DNA of 64,000 bases from NCBI RefSeq assembly GCF_001457635.1, contig NZ_LN831051.1:1736001-1800000 (forward strand), in the 5' to 3' direction. A program made the translations under genes and the position numbers. A model generated the notes under the pieces. The model was not told the DNA's origin and made no database searches. It worked only from the letters and a program-made list of their open reading frames with translations. Below are positions 38,952-49,976 of the stretch, one piece after another. How positions within the stretch are numbered: the stretch's first letter is position 1; every line of letters starts with the position of its first letter. Origin of the DNA: Streptococcus pneumoniae. GTDB taxonomy: Bacteria; Bacillota; Bacilli; Lactobacillales; Streptococcaceae.

Positions 38952-39691
38952 TTATAAATAGAGATTACCGAGGAAATAAGGCATTTGTTTACGCCACCAT
39001 TCCCAGTCATGGGCGACATCATGTCCCCATTCAGCAAACCAGACTGGAATTTGTTTCTTGTCAAAGGCTTCTTTGAGCTTGTAAAAGGATGGCAAACCAT
39101 CTTGTTCCCAGGCTCCAAGCCCCGTACACAGCACAATCTCTGCCTGACGGTAACGGTCAATAAACCAGCCGTCGTTTTGGTTCCAAATATAATCTACTGG
39201 CGAGTTTTGGTAAATAGCATCATCGTTGTAGTAATCACCGACAAAGAAACGTGCGTCGTAAACACCACTGAGAGCAATCACTTTGGTAAAGACATCTGGA
39301 TGCTGGAGGAAGAAATTGAGTGCATGATAGGCTCCCATAGAGCAACCTGTCGTCATCATGCCATCAAACCAACCTGTCTTGTGCTTGATAAAAGAATGGC
39401 CTCCTCAATCACATAACGTTCGTAGGCACGGTGCATTTCCGCTTGGTCATGAGCATTTTTCCAAGTAGCCAACCAGCTCTCACTATCCAAACTAGATAGG
39501 GTAAAGAACTGGACAAGGCCTTCCTCGATAAAGGAAGCACAGGCATCAATCATGCCAAAATCATAGTATTCGTTGTGACTACCACCTGATGAAGCAAAGA
39601 CCACAACTGGAATCCCACCATGTCCATAACGGTTAAGGTACATTTCACGGTTAAGATGACCACTCCAGTGGCTAAGATGTTCAATATGCAT
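38952..39691 (-). pseudogene. Esterase-family protein split by a one-base deletion
   Basis: The first frame (39356-39691) starts MHIEHLSHWSGHLNREMYLN and ends in VIEEAILLSSTRQVGLMA. The second frame (to 38952) resumes MMTTGCSMGAYHALNFFLQH with the nucleophile Ser in GCSMGAYH. Adding one base near 39394 gives EEAIPFIKHKTGWFDGMMTT, which joins both halves into ~245 residues. So this is an esterase D-like alpha/beta hydrolase with a single indel. Either a mutation or a read error. Confidence 0.85.
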
Positions 39692-39712
39692 TTCGTTTTT
39701 TCCTTTCTTAAC

Positions 39713-40537
39713 TTACCATTTTTCTGCAAAAAATCTCAGACAATCTGGTAGATTTTCTGACCAAGGGATTTCACTATGGATGGCACCAGACTGAACTTTT
39801 AGCACAAGATTATCCAGATGTACTCCCCCTGCTATCAAATCATGGTAATAGCAAAGCGACGAGTCGATATAGGCTTGTTTGATATTGCCATCCATCAAGG
39901 TCTTGTCTGTATCATCTGCTTCTTCTGTTCCTACATAGATGAAGATGCGCTGGTCAGGCGATAGTTTCTGGCACTCGAAATAGCGGTTAAAGGCTTCTTG
40001 GTGGAGCCAGTTTGCAGATGAAAAAACGCCCAAGCAACCAATTTGGTCTTGGTATTCCAAACCGATAAACTGGGTAATATTGCCTCCTAGTGAGGAACCA
40101 ATCATAGCCGTATGCTGGCAGTCTGCTTTTGTACGATAGGTCTCATCGATAAAAGGCTTGACCACCTCCATGACAAACTCAGCATACTCCACACCCTTAC
40201 CACCAAACTGCTGCCCTGGGATAGGAGATTCTTGGAACTTCCAAGCCGCATACTCATTCATCCGCCCCATACCATCATTGTCAATAGCAACGACAATCAT
40301 GCGACTGATATCCGGATTTCGTTTGATAGCTGGGATAATCTTCCATGAATGTCCAATGAAAGACTCTTTGCTATTAAAAACATTTTGCCCGTCATGAAAG
40401 TATACAACAGGATAGGAACGGTCTGTATCTTTCTCATAATCTTTAGGAAGAAGAATACGTACACGGCGCTCCTTACCTGTATAAGGAACCTTGAGTTTGT
40501 GTTCTTTCATTTTTAGATAAAAGTAGGATTGATTCAT
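39713..40537 (-). CDS. Esterase-family alpha/beta hydrolase
   Basis: 274 residues from ATG 40535-40537 (MNQSYFYLKMKEHKLKVPYT), chosen over 40561 because an AGAGAG-type ribosome site precedes it. The fold is esterase D/enterochelin-esterase-like: VVYFHDGQNVF, nucleophile GSSLGG in MIGSSLGGN, C-terminal GAIHSE (His). Substrate unknown. It is followed by the second, frameshifted esterase. Confidence 0.87.
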   Translation of the reverse strand: MNQSYFYLKMKEHKLKVPYTGKERRVRILLPKDYEKDTDRSYPVVYFHDGQNVFNSKESFIGHSWKIIPAIKRNPDISRMIVVAIDNDGMGRMNEYAAWKFQESPIPGQQFGGKGVEYAEFVMEVVKPFIDETYRTKADCQHTAMIGSSLGGNITQFIGLEYQDQIGCLGVFSSANWLHQEAFNRYFECQKLSPDQRIFIYVGTEEADDTDKTLMDGNIKQAYIDSSLCYYHDLIAGGVHLDNLVLKVQSGAIHSEIPWSENLPDCLRFFAEKW

Positions 40538-40588
40538 TGTCAGAAAACTCTCTATATTCAAAATTTTATATCATTATATCATAAAAAT

Positions 40589-40639
40589 AAAAAAAGTTAG
40601 TTTTTTACCTGTTTTTAGAGAAAAAACTAACTTTTTTTA
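40589..40639. terminator. Bidirectional terminator between thiI and the esterase gene
   Basis: AAAAAAGTTAGTTTTTT pairs with AAAAAACTAACTTTTTT across a 14-base loop. On the minus strand it ends the iscS-thiI transcript before the esterase promoter. Confidence 0.85.
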
Positions 40640-40671
40640 CTGATTTTCGCTATTCTTTTGGATTTTCTGAA

Positions 40672-41886
40672 TTAGAGCAGATTGTCAATCAAGTCATCAA
40701 CTTCATCTTTTTCGGCTTGAGGTGTGATTTCAGTAATCATGATTCCAGCCACTGCTCGCTCAACCAAGCCTTCAACATCCATACGCGCTTCGTACTGCTC
40801 CGCATTCTTAATTTTAGGATTTGTTTTTGGACGATCTGGTGCAAAAATGGTACAACAGTCTTCAAACGGTTGGATTGAAATGTCAAAGGTATCGATTTCC
40901 TGGGCGATGTCAATGATTTCCAACTTGTCCATGGTAACCACAGGACGAATGATGGGAGTGTTGGTAACAGCATTGATAGCCTTCATACTTTCAAGGGTTT
41001 GGCTGGCTACTTGACCTAGACTTTCCCCATTGATGATAACCAAACCATTTCGTACCTCACGAATACGGTCAGTAATCCGCATCATAAAGCGACGAGTTAG
41101 AGTCATCAAATAAGCTTCTGGCGCTTTGGCTTTGATTTCCTCTTGAATCTCTGTGAAAGGCACCTCGATAAACTGGATATTTCCGCCAAACTTGGTCAAT
41201 TTACGAGTCAAGTCCTGCGCTTTCTTGAGGGCACCAGGACTAGTATATGGTGGACTAGCAAAGTGAACTGCCTCGATATCCACCCCACGCTTAAGAGCAA
41301 GATAACCTGCTACAGGTGAGTCAATCCCTCCTGACAACATGAGCATCCCTTTACCTGAAGTTCCAACTGGCAAACCACCAGCCCCACGAATGGTTTCATA
41401 AGAAAGATAGGCTGCTTCTTCACGAATCTCCACCTGAAGATTGATGTCAGGACTTTTCATTTGAACTTGCACATTTGGAATGGCTTCGAATACAGCCCCT
41501 CCAAGTGTTTGGTTGAGTTCACGACTATCAAGTTCAAAGTTGTGGTCGCTACGCTTGCTAGAAATCTTAAAGGTCATACCTTCCTTGTAGATGTCCCGCA
41601 TAATCTCTTGGACAGAAGACTTCAAAACTTCTACAGATTTTTCAACCTTATAAACAGGAGAAAAGTTTTGAATTCCAAAAACTTGTTTGAGAGATTCTGC
41701 AACTGCTGTGTAATCAGCTCCATTGAGGTAAGCGTGGGCACGGTCGCGATCTGCTGTTACCTTAACTTGGGTATAGATAGACAAAACGTCCGAAATATTA
41801 TTACGAAGTTTATTGATGAAACGCATACGGTTTTTACCCTTGGTTGACAACTCTCCGTAGCGAATCATAATTTCTGAATACTGCAT
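40672..41886 (-). CDS. thiI: tRNA 4-thiouridine synthase
   Basis: 404 residues: N-terminal ferredoxin-like and THUMP domains (1-165), PP-loop [17 protein letters not shown] (about 184-200). ThiI adenylates tRNA U8 and inserts sulfur carried by a cysteine desulfurase. The E. coli C-terminal rhodanese domain is absent, as usual in Gram-positives. It starts 8 bases after the iscS-like gene, its sulfur donor. Confidence 0.95.
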
Positions 41887-41894
41887 GAATGCTC

Positions 41895-43037
41895 CTATCT
41901 TACTTTTCTAGTTTGATTGTAAATCAATTTTAACTTGGTCAAAAACTGCTCGACCTGACTCATATCATTTTCCAAGTCTAGGCTAAGACGCACAGCTGAC
42001 TTGGCCTTATCTTTGTCCACTCCCATGGCAATCAAGGTACCGGCTGGTTTTCCTGCCTTAGATGAACAAGCTGAGGTTGTTGAGATGAAAATATCATAGT
42101 CTTCAAAGGCGTGAACGATGACTTCACCTCGAACACCTTTGATTCCAAAAGTCAGAATATGAGGTGCAAAGTTTTCCTCATCTGAAAAGACAAAAATATC
42201 CGGATAGTTCAGAAGAGCTTGGCGAATCACTGCCTTCATCTGCCCAGTCTTGCTCCTAAAGATATCTAGCTTTTCCATAGACAAACGGAGGGCCTTGGCT
42301 GTCGCTGCAATCCCTGCCACATTTTCAGTTGTCGAACGATAATCTCGCTCCTGGCCACCACCTGTAAGAAGAGGTGTAATCTTCTTGCCAGATTTGATAT
42401 AGACAAAGCCAACACCTCGAACCCCGTGGAACTTGTGACTAGAGAAAGTCGCGCAATCCACCCGTTCTGTCAGATACTTTTCAGTCGGAATTTTGGCAAG
42501 CGCCTGAACCGCATCAACGTGGAAGGAAATAGTCGGCTTGTCTGCCAAGAATTCTGAAATAGCCTCAATAGGTTGGATAGAGCCGATTTCATTGTTCACA
42601 GCCATGATGGAAACGAGGATTGTATCATGCCGTATCAAACCTGCTAACGCCTCAACATCGACCAAGCCTTTCTTATCAACTGGAGCAAAATCCACTTCAA
42701 ATCCTTGACTTTTCAACCAGAGGGCTGACTCTTTGACTGCTGGATGTTCAATGGCTGAAACAATGATGTGCTTGCCAAACTGAGCTTTTTCAAAGGCCAC
42801 ACCCTTGATAAGCCAGTTATCCCCTTCTGTTCCACCCGAGGTAAAGAAGATTTCATCGCTTTTCTTACCGATTAAATCTGCAATCTGTTGGCGAGAAGCA
42901 TCTAAGATTCGTGTTGCTTGGTCTCCCAAACGATGGAGACTAGATGGGTTTCCTAAAATTTTTGAAGCGACCTGCATATAGGTTTCAAGGGCTTCAGGAT
43001 AAGGCTTGGTCGTCGCTGAATTATCAAAGTAAATCAT
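41895..43037 (-). CDS. Cysteine desulfurase (IscS/NifS type)
   Basis: 380 residues from ATG 43035-43037 ([20 protein letters not shown]); the frame to 43097 has no ribosome site. PLP lysine K202 in SSHKFHG, catalytic C324 in TSACSSKAG. Converts cysteine to alanine and passes the persulfide to a partner. Adjacency makes ThiI the likely partner; the window also holds SufS for Fe-S work. Confidence 0.93.
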
Positions 43038-43174
43038 GTTTCTCACGCTTTCTAAAATCACTTCCTCTATTGTATCATGAAACGGAGCTTGCGACAAGAA
43101 AGGGAAATTTCTCTTTTTTTAAGATTTTTTTAAAGAAACAGAGTATAATAAATCATAATCAAAGGAGAGAATGT

Positions 43175-43603
43175 ATGTCTAACTATCGTAGAACTTCAAA
43201 ACCAAAAACAGAACACATCAAAAAAGGCTTTACAGTCTTTCAAAAAACCGTTGCTACAATCGCTAGTATCCTTGGCTTGATTACCGCAAGTATCACGATT
43301 ATGAACGCCTTGGATAATAACAAAAATATTAAAAAAGAACCTACGACAAGCCAGACGACAACCATTGTCAAAGAAATCCAAAAGGAATCCCCTAAGGAAA
43401 ACACCAGTCCAACTAAAGAGACTAACACTAGTCAAGAAAAAACACAGCAAGAGGAAACACCAAAATCTAGCGTCAAGGAAGAGAAAAAAGAAGATCAGAA
43501 AACAGCAACTCAGGACTCTTCTACTCCTGCTTCAAGTAAACCTGCTACTGAAAACGAAAAACAGTCCAATGCGCCAACTTCAGAAAATAAAAGCAATCAA
43601 TAG
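43175..43603 (+). CDS. Membrane-anchored low-complexity protein (DUF6556-like)
   Basis: 142 residues from ATG 43175-43177, after AAAGGAG. The positive N-terminus, one membrane segment (about 26-46) and a Lys/Glu/Thr/Ser-rich tail (50-142) with repeated PTKE, KEEKKE and SSTPASS blocks suggest a disordered extracytoplasmic region. No LPxTG motif. A -10 TATAAT lies at 43144-43149. I recall similar streptococcal proteins as DUF6556 but am not sure. Confidence 0.75.
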   Translation: MSNYRRTSKPKTEHIKKGFTVFQKTVATIASILGLITASITIMNALDNNKNIKKEPTTSQTTTIVKEIQKESPKENTSPTKETNTSQEKTQQEETPKSSVKEEKKEDQKTATQDSSTPASSKPATENEKQSNAPTSENKSNQ

Positions 43604-43605
43604 CC

Positions 43606-43650
43606 AGAAAAATAGCTTCCCTCCAAACTTGGAAAGAAGCTATTTTTTTA
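43606..43650. terminator. Shared terminator of convergent genes
   Basis: AAAAATAGCTTC/GAAGCTATTTTT stem followed by T residues, between the low-complexity protein gene and the ftsK stop. Confidence 0.85.
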
Positions 43651-45951
43651 TTGTTGTAACACTTTTCGAGGTTTGGTACCTTCAGCTGGACCGATGACAC
43701 CTGCTATCTCCAGTTCTTCCATGAGACGGGTCGCACGGTTAAATCCAACTGATAAACGACGCTGAATCATAGACGCACTGGCTTTCTGTGTTTCGATAAC
43801 CAAAGACTTAGCTTCTTCAAAAAGCGGATCACCACCAGCATCTCCATCCGAAAATTCTCCTTCATTTTCAGAAACCTCACCTGGATCAAAACTCTCATCG
43901 TAGTCTGCATCTGCCTGAGTCTTGATGAAGTTCACAATGCGCTCAACATCGTCATCCGAGATAAAGGAGCCTTGGAGACGAACTGGATGATTTTCATCAA
44001 TCGGTTTAAAGAGCATGTCTCCTCGACCAAGAAGTTTTTCTGCTCCATTTTCATCCAAAATCGTACGGGAGTCTGTTCCTGATGAAACCGCAAATGCTAC
44101 ACGAGATGGAACATTGGCCTTAATCAAACCAGAGATGACATCAACAGATGGACGCTGAGTTGCAAGAATCATGTGGATACCTGCAGCACGCGCCTTCTGC
44201 CCAAGACGGATGATAGCATCTTCCACTTCCTTGCTGGCCACCATCATGAGGTCAGCCAACTCATCCACAATCACGACAATGAATGGTAGCGGAATTTGCT
44301 TGTACTCAGACTGGGAATTGAACTCTTCTACCTTGGCATTAAAACCTGCAATATTCCGAACTCCCACCTTGGCAAAGAGTTCATAACGGTTTTCCATTTC
44401 ATCCACAACCTTTTGCAGAGCCTTGCTGGCTTTGCGTGGATTGGTCACGACTGGAATCAAGAGGTGGGGAATATCATTGTAAACAGATAACTCAACCATC
44501 TTGGGATCGACCATCATAAATTTAACTTGATCTGGTCTCGCCTTCATGAGAATGCTAGCAATAATGCCGTTAACTGCTACTGACTTCCCTGAACCCGTTG
44601 AACCTGCAACTAGCAAGTGGGGCATTTTAGAAAGGTCAAAAGCTCTTGCGGTTCCATTAACAGCCTTCCCTAAAGGAATTTCCAAGAAATTTTCTGCTTT
44701 CGTTTGCGATTGTTCCCATAGTTCTCGGAAAGATACAGTGGCAATATCGGAGTTGGGCACTTCAATTCCGATTAGGGATTTCCCAGGGATTGGTGCTTCA
44801 ATCCGGACATCTTTGGCAGCCAAGGCTAGAGCGAGGTCATCTGATAGATTGGAAATGCGGTTGACCCTTACACCAACAGCCGGCTTGACTTCATACTTGG
44901 TCACTGATGGCCCAATTTCGGCCCGTTCAACTGTTACCTTAATACCAAAGCTAGCAAAGGTTGCTTCTAAGATTTTGATATTTTCTCTGACAATTTTCTT
45001 CTCTTTAGACTGATCTTTTGGTTTATCTGGTGCAAAGAGTTGTAAGCTTGGAAGTTTGTATTCAAGGGCTTCTTTGGCTGAAAAATCGACCTGAACATCT
45101 TCGTCATCTGAGTCATCTTCCTGTTCAGGGAATTTAAGTTCAGCTTGAGGCAGGATGATTTCTGGTTCCACCCACTTTTCTTCTGGAATAGGTGGAAGAT
45201 TTTGAACAGCTTCCTCTGTCAGAATTTCACCCGTTTCCATATCAACAGGAGGCAAATCGAGTAAGGCTTTTTCAGTCTCTTCTTGTTCTAATCTAGCCTC
45301 TTTCTCAGCCTTTTGGCGAGCTTTTTCTTCTTGTTTGACAAAGCGTTCCTCTTTTCGACGCTCGTGCCCTTCCCACCATTTGGCAAAGCCTCTACTGAAA
45401 AATTCAGCAATATCGTAAACAGACCAAGGGCTGACTAGGAGAGAACCCACTAAAATCAAGATAGAACCAATAAAGTAAGTTCCGATATTTGAAAAGAGAA
45501 AGGCTGTTGGAATATAAAGAGCGACCCCGATCAAGCCTCCTCCAGCAAAGCTAGTCGTTCGAAAACCAGTCAGATCTGTCACAACCTGAGCCATGGTCCC
45601 TTTTAGAACGGACTTGTCCAAACCATATTTCCAAACCAAGTAGGCCTCAAAAATCAAGAGTAAGCCAGCAAATATGGTGAAAAAGCCAGATAAGAGTCCT
45701 TCCTGTTTTCGTATCCACTTGAAAAAGAAGAGATAGATTAATAGGCCGAATATCGCCAGATAAGCTAGGCTACCCACTAGCAAGCGAATTAAATTATAAA
45801 GGGTTATACCTGCAGCCCCTAATTTGAAGGCTGCGAAAATCAATAAAATCGCAATTCCTAACGAAATCAACATTCGTTGAATCGCTTCTTTTCTTTCCAG
45901 TTCTGCTTTAGACGGTCTCCGTCTTGTTGTACTTGTATTCTTGTTTGCCAT
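43648..45951 (-). CDS. ftsK: DNA translocase FtsK/SpoIIIE
   Basis: 767 residues. Four N-terminal membrane segments (about 28-180), a charged linker (200-310), the RecA-type motor with Walker A GSTGSGKS near 460 and DELADLMM, then a C-terminal winged-helix gamma domain (about 700-765, [20 protein letters not shown]) that reads orientation sequences. It moves chromosome ends through the division septum. Confidence 0.95.
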
Positions 45952-46036
45952 TCTTCTATTATACCATATTTCACAGGCATTTCGGGAAGAGAAAAAGACT
46001 GCACCAAACGGTCCAATCTTTTCATTTTTCTATTTT

Positions 46037-47989
46037 TTATGCTTGTGGTTTGCGTAGGTAACCATAAACCACACCACTTACGATTGCTCCTACCAAGACA
46101 GAAACGAGGTAAAGGAGAGCATTTGAAGTAAGGGCGATAACGAAGATTCCTCCGTGTGGCGCCATGAGTTTGATACCAGTAAGACCAACGAGTCCACCTG
46201 CTACTGCTGAACCAAGGATGAAGCTTGGAATCGCACGAGCTGGGTCAGCGGCACCAAATGGAATCGCTCCCTCAGTGATAAATGACAAGCCCATGATGAT
46301 GTTTGTCAAACCAGAGTTACGTTCTTCCTTAGTAAATTTATCTTTGAAAAGAAGAGTTGCGACAAAGATTGCAAGTGGTGGCACCATTCCTCCAGCCATA
46401 ACTGCTGCCATGGCTACAGAACCACCTGAAGAAACAGTTGCTGCAAGCGTACCTGTACCAAAGACATAAGCTGCTTTATTAACTGGTCCACCCATGTCAA
46501 CAGCCATCATTCCACCAAGGACGATACCAAGAAGGACAGCTGAACCTCCTCCAAGACCGCCTAGGAAGTCATTCATAGCAGTGTTGATTGCAGCCATTGG
46601 GATATTCACAGCTAGCATAACAAATCCTGTCAAGATTGTTCCAAGAAGTGGCAATAGAAGGATTGATTTAGCACCTTCGAGTGAACGAGGAACTTTAACG
46701 TATTTCTTGATGGCAAGAACCAAGGCACCTGCGATAAATCCACCAACAAGGGCACCTAGGAAACCAGATGAGACACCTGCAAGAGTTGAAGTTGCTTCAC
46801 CACCTGCGGCATAAGGAATTTTACCAAAGGCAAAACCTTCTTTGGCAATAGCACCAGCCACGAAACCTGCTACCAAACCCGGTTTTTCAGCAATAGAGTA
46901 GGCAACATAACCCGCAAAGACTGGAAGCATCAAACCAAAGGCAGCTCCACCAATTTTCATGAACATAGAAGCTAACTCATGGTAAGAACCAAGATTGCCA
47001 AGGTTTTCATTTGGAACACCCAAAGCACCGTCAATCAAGAAGGCAAGGGCAATCATGATACCACCACCGATAACGAATGGTAACATTTGAGATACACCAC
47101 TCATCAAGTGTTTGTACAAGGCACCACCAAGGCTTTGTTTTTCGTTAGAGGCTGTTGCAGCTTTGGCACCATTAGCGGCACGGTAGACTTCAGTATCTCC
47201 TGAAAGAGCCAAGTTAATTAGCTCTTCTGTCTTACGGATACCGTCAGCAACTGGACGATTGATCAATGGTTTTCCATCAAATCGATCCATTTCAACGGCC
47301 TTGTCTGCTGCAATGATAATAGCTTTAGCCTTACGGATATCTTCTGCAGTTAGTTGATTTCCAACACCGCTAGCACCGTTGGTTTCGACCTTGATACCAA
47401 CCCCCATTTCAGCAGCTACTTTTTGAAGGGCTTCTTGGGCCATGTAAGTGTGGACAATACCTGTTGTACAAGCTGTAACAGCTACGATAAAGTCACCAGA
47501 GTCATTAGCAGGTGCTTGAACAAGTTCCTCAGTTTTTTCTGAAGCTTGGTCAAAAAGTTCGATAACTTGGTCTGCAGATGTTGCTTGACGAAGTTTGTCT
47601 GCAAAACCGTCTTTCATCAAGTATTGAGACAATTCTGCCAAGGCTGCCAAGTGAGTATCATTGGCACCTTCTGGAGCTGCAATCATGAAGAAGAGGTCAG
47701 TTGCTTGTCCATCCAAGCTCTCGTAGTCAACACCCTTATTTGACTTAGCAAATAGAACTGTCGCTTCTTTGACAGCAGCGTTTTTGCTGTGAGGCATTGC
47801 GATTCCATCACCCAAACCAGTAGAAGTCAAAGCTTCACGCGCCAAAATTCCTTCTTTAAATGTTTCAAAATCTGTTACATAACCGTGCTCTGTCAAATTT
47901 TTAATCATCTCGTCGATGACAGCTGTTTTTTCAGTTGCCTGCAAATCTAGCAACATGACATCTTTTCTCAATAGGTCTTGAATTTTCAT
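46037..47989 (-). CDS. fruA: Fructose-specific PTS enzyme IIABC
   Basis: Takes up fructose and phosphorylates it to fructose 1-phosphate. 650 residues in the order EIIA (1-150, phospho-His H67 in AMPHSK), EIIB (about 165-265, phospho-Cys C174 in VTACTTG) and EIIC (about 290-645, about ten membrane segments with MVPPLAIF and GAIPFGA). Overlaps the fruK stop by four bases, so it ends the fruRKA operon. Confidence 0.95.
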   Translation of the reverse strand: MKIQDLLRKDVMLLDLQATEKTAVIDEMIKNLTEHGYVTDFETFKEGILAREALTSTGLGDGIAMPHSKNAAVKEATVLFAKSNKGVDYESLDGQATDLFFMIAAPEGANDTHLAALAELSQYLMKDGFADKLRQATSADQVIELFDQASEKTEELVQAPANDSGDFIVAVTACTTGIVHTYMAQEALQKVAAEMGVGIKVETNGASGVGNQLTAEDIRKAKAIIIAADKAVEMDRFDGKPLINRPVADGIRKTEELINLALSGDTEVYRAANGAKAATASNEKQSLGGALYKHLMSGVSQMLPFVIGGGIMIALAFLIDGALGVPNENLGNLGSYHELASMFMKIGGAAFGLMLPVFAGYVAYSIAEKPGLVAGFVAGAIAKEGFAFGKIPYAAGGEATSTLAGVSSGFLGALVGGFIAGALVLAIKKYVKVPRSLEGAKSILLLPLLGTILTGFVMLAVNIPMAAINTAMNDFLGGLGGGSAVLLGIVLGGMMAVDMGGPVNKAAYVFGTGTLAATVSSGGSVAMAAVMAGGMVPPLAIFVATLLFKDKFTKEERNSGLTNIIMGLSFITEGAIPFGAADPARAIPSFILGSAVAGGLVGLTGIKLMAPHGGIFVIALTSNALLYLVSVLVGAIVSGVVYGYLRKPQA

Positions 47990-48898
47990 CTTTTTTCTAC
48001 CTCAACTTTTCCATATGTTTCTTTAATAAATTCCGCCGTTGCCAAGTCATCTGAGAAGGTAGTTGCCGTTCCGCAAGCCACTCCCCATTTGAAGGCTTCT
48101 ACTGCGTCTTTTGATTTGACAAATTCACCTGTGAATCCAGCAACCATAGAATCACCAGCTCCAACTGAATTTTTGACTGTTCCTTTGATTGGTTTAGCGA
48201 AGTAAGCTCCCTCAGATGTGACAAGAAGGGCGCCATCACCAGCCATAGAGATAATAACATTTTGAGCACCCTTAGCCAGTAACTCACGAGCGTATTTCTC
48301 AATTTCATCTAAACTTTCGAGTTTAACCCCAAAAATCGCTCCAAGTTCATGATTGTTTGGTTTTACAAGAAGAGGCTGGTAGTCCAAACTATCAATTTAA
48401 GGTCTGTCCTTCAAAGTCACAGACCACTTGCGCACCAGTCTGGCGCGTCAAGGAAATCAAATCCTTATAGATAACATTGCCTAGATTTTTAGCACTTGAA
48501 CCTGCAAAGACAACTGTATCTTCTGCTGTCAGACTAGATAAAATAGCTTTCAATTCTTCTAGCTGAACCGGTTCAACAGTTGGACCCGTTCCGTTGATTT
48601 CTGTTTCTTGGTCTGCTTTGATTTTAACATTGATACGAGTATCTTCTGCCACCTGGACAAAACGTGTCTCGATTTCTTCCTCTGCTAAAGTATCTGTGAT
48701 AAATTTACCAGTAAAGCCACCGATAAATCCCGTCGCTGTATTTGGTATATTCAAACGTTTCAAGACACGGCTGACATTGATTCCTTTCCCACCAGCAAAC
48801 TTATCATCACTGTCCATACGATTTACACTACCAACTTTGACTTGGTCCAAACGAACGATATAGTCAATGGATGGATTGAGTGTGACTGTATAAATCAT
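47986..48898 (-). pseudogene. fruK: 1-phosphofructokinase, split by a one-base insertion
   Basis: Would phosphorylate fructose 1-phosphate to the 1,6-bisphosphate. The first part (48392-48898) carries the ribokinase-family start MIYTVTLNPSIDYI and GGKGINVSR; the second (to 47986) has VKPNNHELG and the active-site GAGDSMVAGF. The frame breaks at 48396-48398: TTAAATTGA should read TTAATTGA, giving GQTLIDSLDYQPLLV and a ~303-residue protein. Because fruA and fruR are intact, a read error in an A run is possible; if real, fructose 1-phosphate would build up. Confidence 0.88.
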
Positions 48899-49635
48899 AC
48901 TTCTATTACCTCCGTTTTCTCCTTAATAACCTGCAAGAGCTCATGCCCTTGACTAGTGATAACGATAGCGCGTTTGAGTGGTGCTACCTTGGCAAAGCAA
49001 GTTTGTCCAATTTTTGACGAATCCACCAAGACGTAGGTCTGCTTGGCATTCTCCAAAATAGCTCTTTTCACAGCTCCCTCCTCCATATCAGGAGTCGTAT
49101 AATAGCCATCGTCAACACCATTCATTCCGATAAAGGCACGGTCAAAGTGCAATTGGTTAATCTGGTTAAGAGCAACGCCCCCGATACTAGCATCTGTCGC
49201 CGTCTTGACGTTTCCTCCAACCATGACAGTTGGAATCTGCTTTTCAACCAACTGAGCGGCATGGTGAATGGAGTTGGTCACAACTGTAACATTCTTATTG
49301 ACCAATTCATGAATCAAAAAAGCAGTTGTTGTTCCAGCATCGATAAAGATGACATCTTTTTCTTTAATGAGAGAGGCTGCTTTCTGAGCCAGCAACTTCT
49401 TTTCTTGAAGGTTTTTGACCGATTTTTCTTGAATGGTTTCTTCTTCCTGTAAGGAGTGGGGGAGTTCTGCTCCACCATGCACACGACGAAGCTTGTTTTC
49501 CGCTTCCAACTCATCCAAGTCTCTTCGAACCGTTGATTCTGACGTTTCTAGCAAACTAACTAATTTTTCTAGAGAAACTACATGATGTTGATTTAACTCC
49601 TCTAAAATCAGTTGCTTCCGCTCTGTTTTTAACAC
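48895..49635 (-). CDS. fruR: DeoR-family repressor of the fructose operon
   Basis: 246 residues, GTG start (49633-49635) after AGGAGG. N-terminal helix-turn-helix (VSLEKLVSLLETSESTVRRD, about 18-45) and a sugar-phosphate-sensing domain with DAGTTTAFL and VTNSIHHA. Fructose 1-phosphate is the usual effector of this family. The stop overlaps fruK by four bases. Confidence 0.92.
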   Translation of the reverse strand: MLKTERKQLILEELNQHHVVSLEKLVSLLETSESTVRRDLDELEAENKLRRVHGGAELPHSLQEEETIQEKSVKNLQEKKLLAQKAASLIKEKDVIFIDAGTTTAFLIHELVNKNVTVVTNSIHHAAQLVEKQIPTVMVGGNVKTATDASIGGVALNQINQLHFDRAFIGMNGVDDGYYTTPDMEEGAVKRAILENAKQTYVLVDSSKIGQTCFAKVAPLKRAIVITSQGHELLQVIKEKTEVIEV

Positions 49636-49667
49636 CGAATCACCTCCTGTTATCGTTTACACTATTC

Positions 49668-49695
49668 ATTCTATCATACTTTCTTTTGAAGTCAA
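49668..49695 (-). promoter_or_regulatory. Promoter of fruRKA
   Basis: Minus strand TTGACT (49690-49695), 16-base spacer, TAGAAT (49668-49673), ~33 bases before the GTG start. Nearby ATGATAAAAAATG-type repeats (49700-49735: TATCATT, TATCATTT) may be FruR or CcpA-related sites; not proven. Confidence 0.75.
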
Positions 49696-49796
49696 GCATT
49701 TTTTATCATTTTCTTTCAAAATCTATCATTTTTCTTATTTCTAGAATTTTTAGTGCAAGATAAGAGCCTTTATGGTAGACTATTTGAGTAAGTATT

Positions 49797-49884
49797 GGAA
49801 GATTACTCAAGAGGCTTAAGAGGCCGTGTTGGAAACGCGGTAGGCGTGTAATAGCGTGCGTGGGTTCGAATCCCATGTCTTCCG
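49797..49884 (+). tRNA. tRNA-Ser(GGA)
   Basis: 88 bases. Acceptor GGAAGAT pairs with GTCTTCC (one G-T pair); anticodon stem CCGTG/CGCGG holds loop TTGGAAA with anticodon GGA (49831-49833). A long variable arm (TAGGCGTGTAATAGCGTGC) is typical of serine tRNA, and GGGTTCGAATCCC forms the T arm. CCA is not encoded. Confidence 0.95.
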
Positions 49885-49903
49885 TCGAAAAAAGATTATT
49901 TTT

Positions 49904-49934
49904 AGGATGCGACAAATGTTGTATCCTTTTTTCT
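49904..49934 (+). terminator. Terminator after tRNA-Ser
   Basis: AGGATGCGACA/TGTTGTATCCT (49904-49914 with 49917-49927) followed by TTTTTTCT. Confidence 0.78.
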
Positions 49935-49976
49935 ATCCTTTTTTTAAAATAGGGTCTGTTTGTGACTCCCTTTTTA

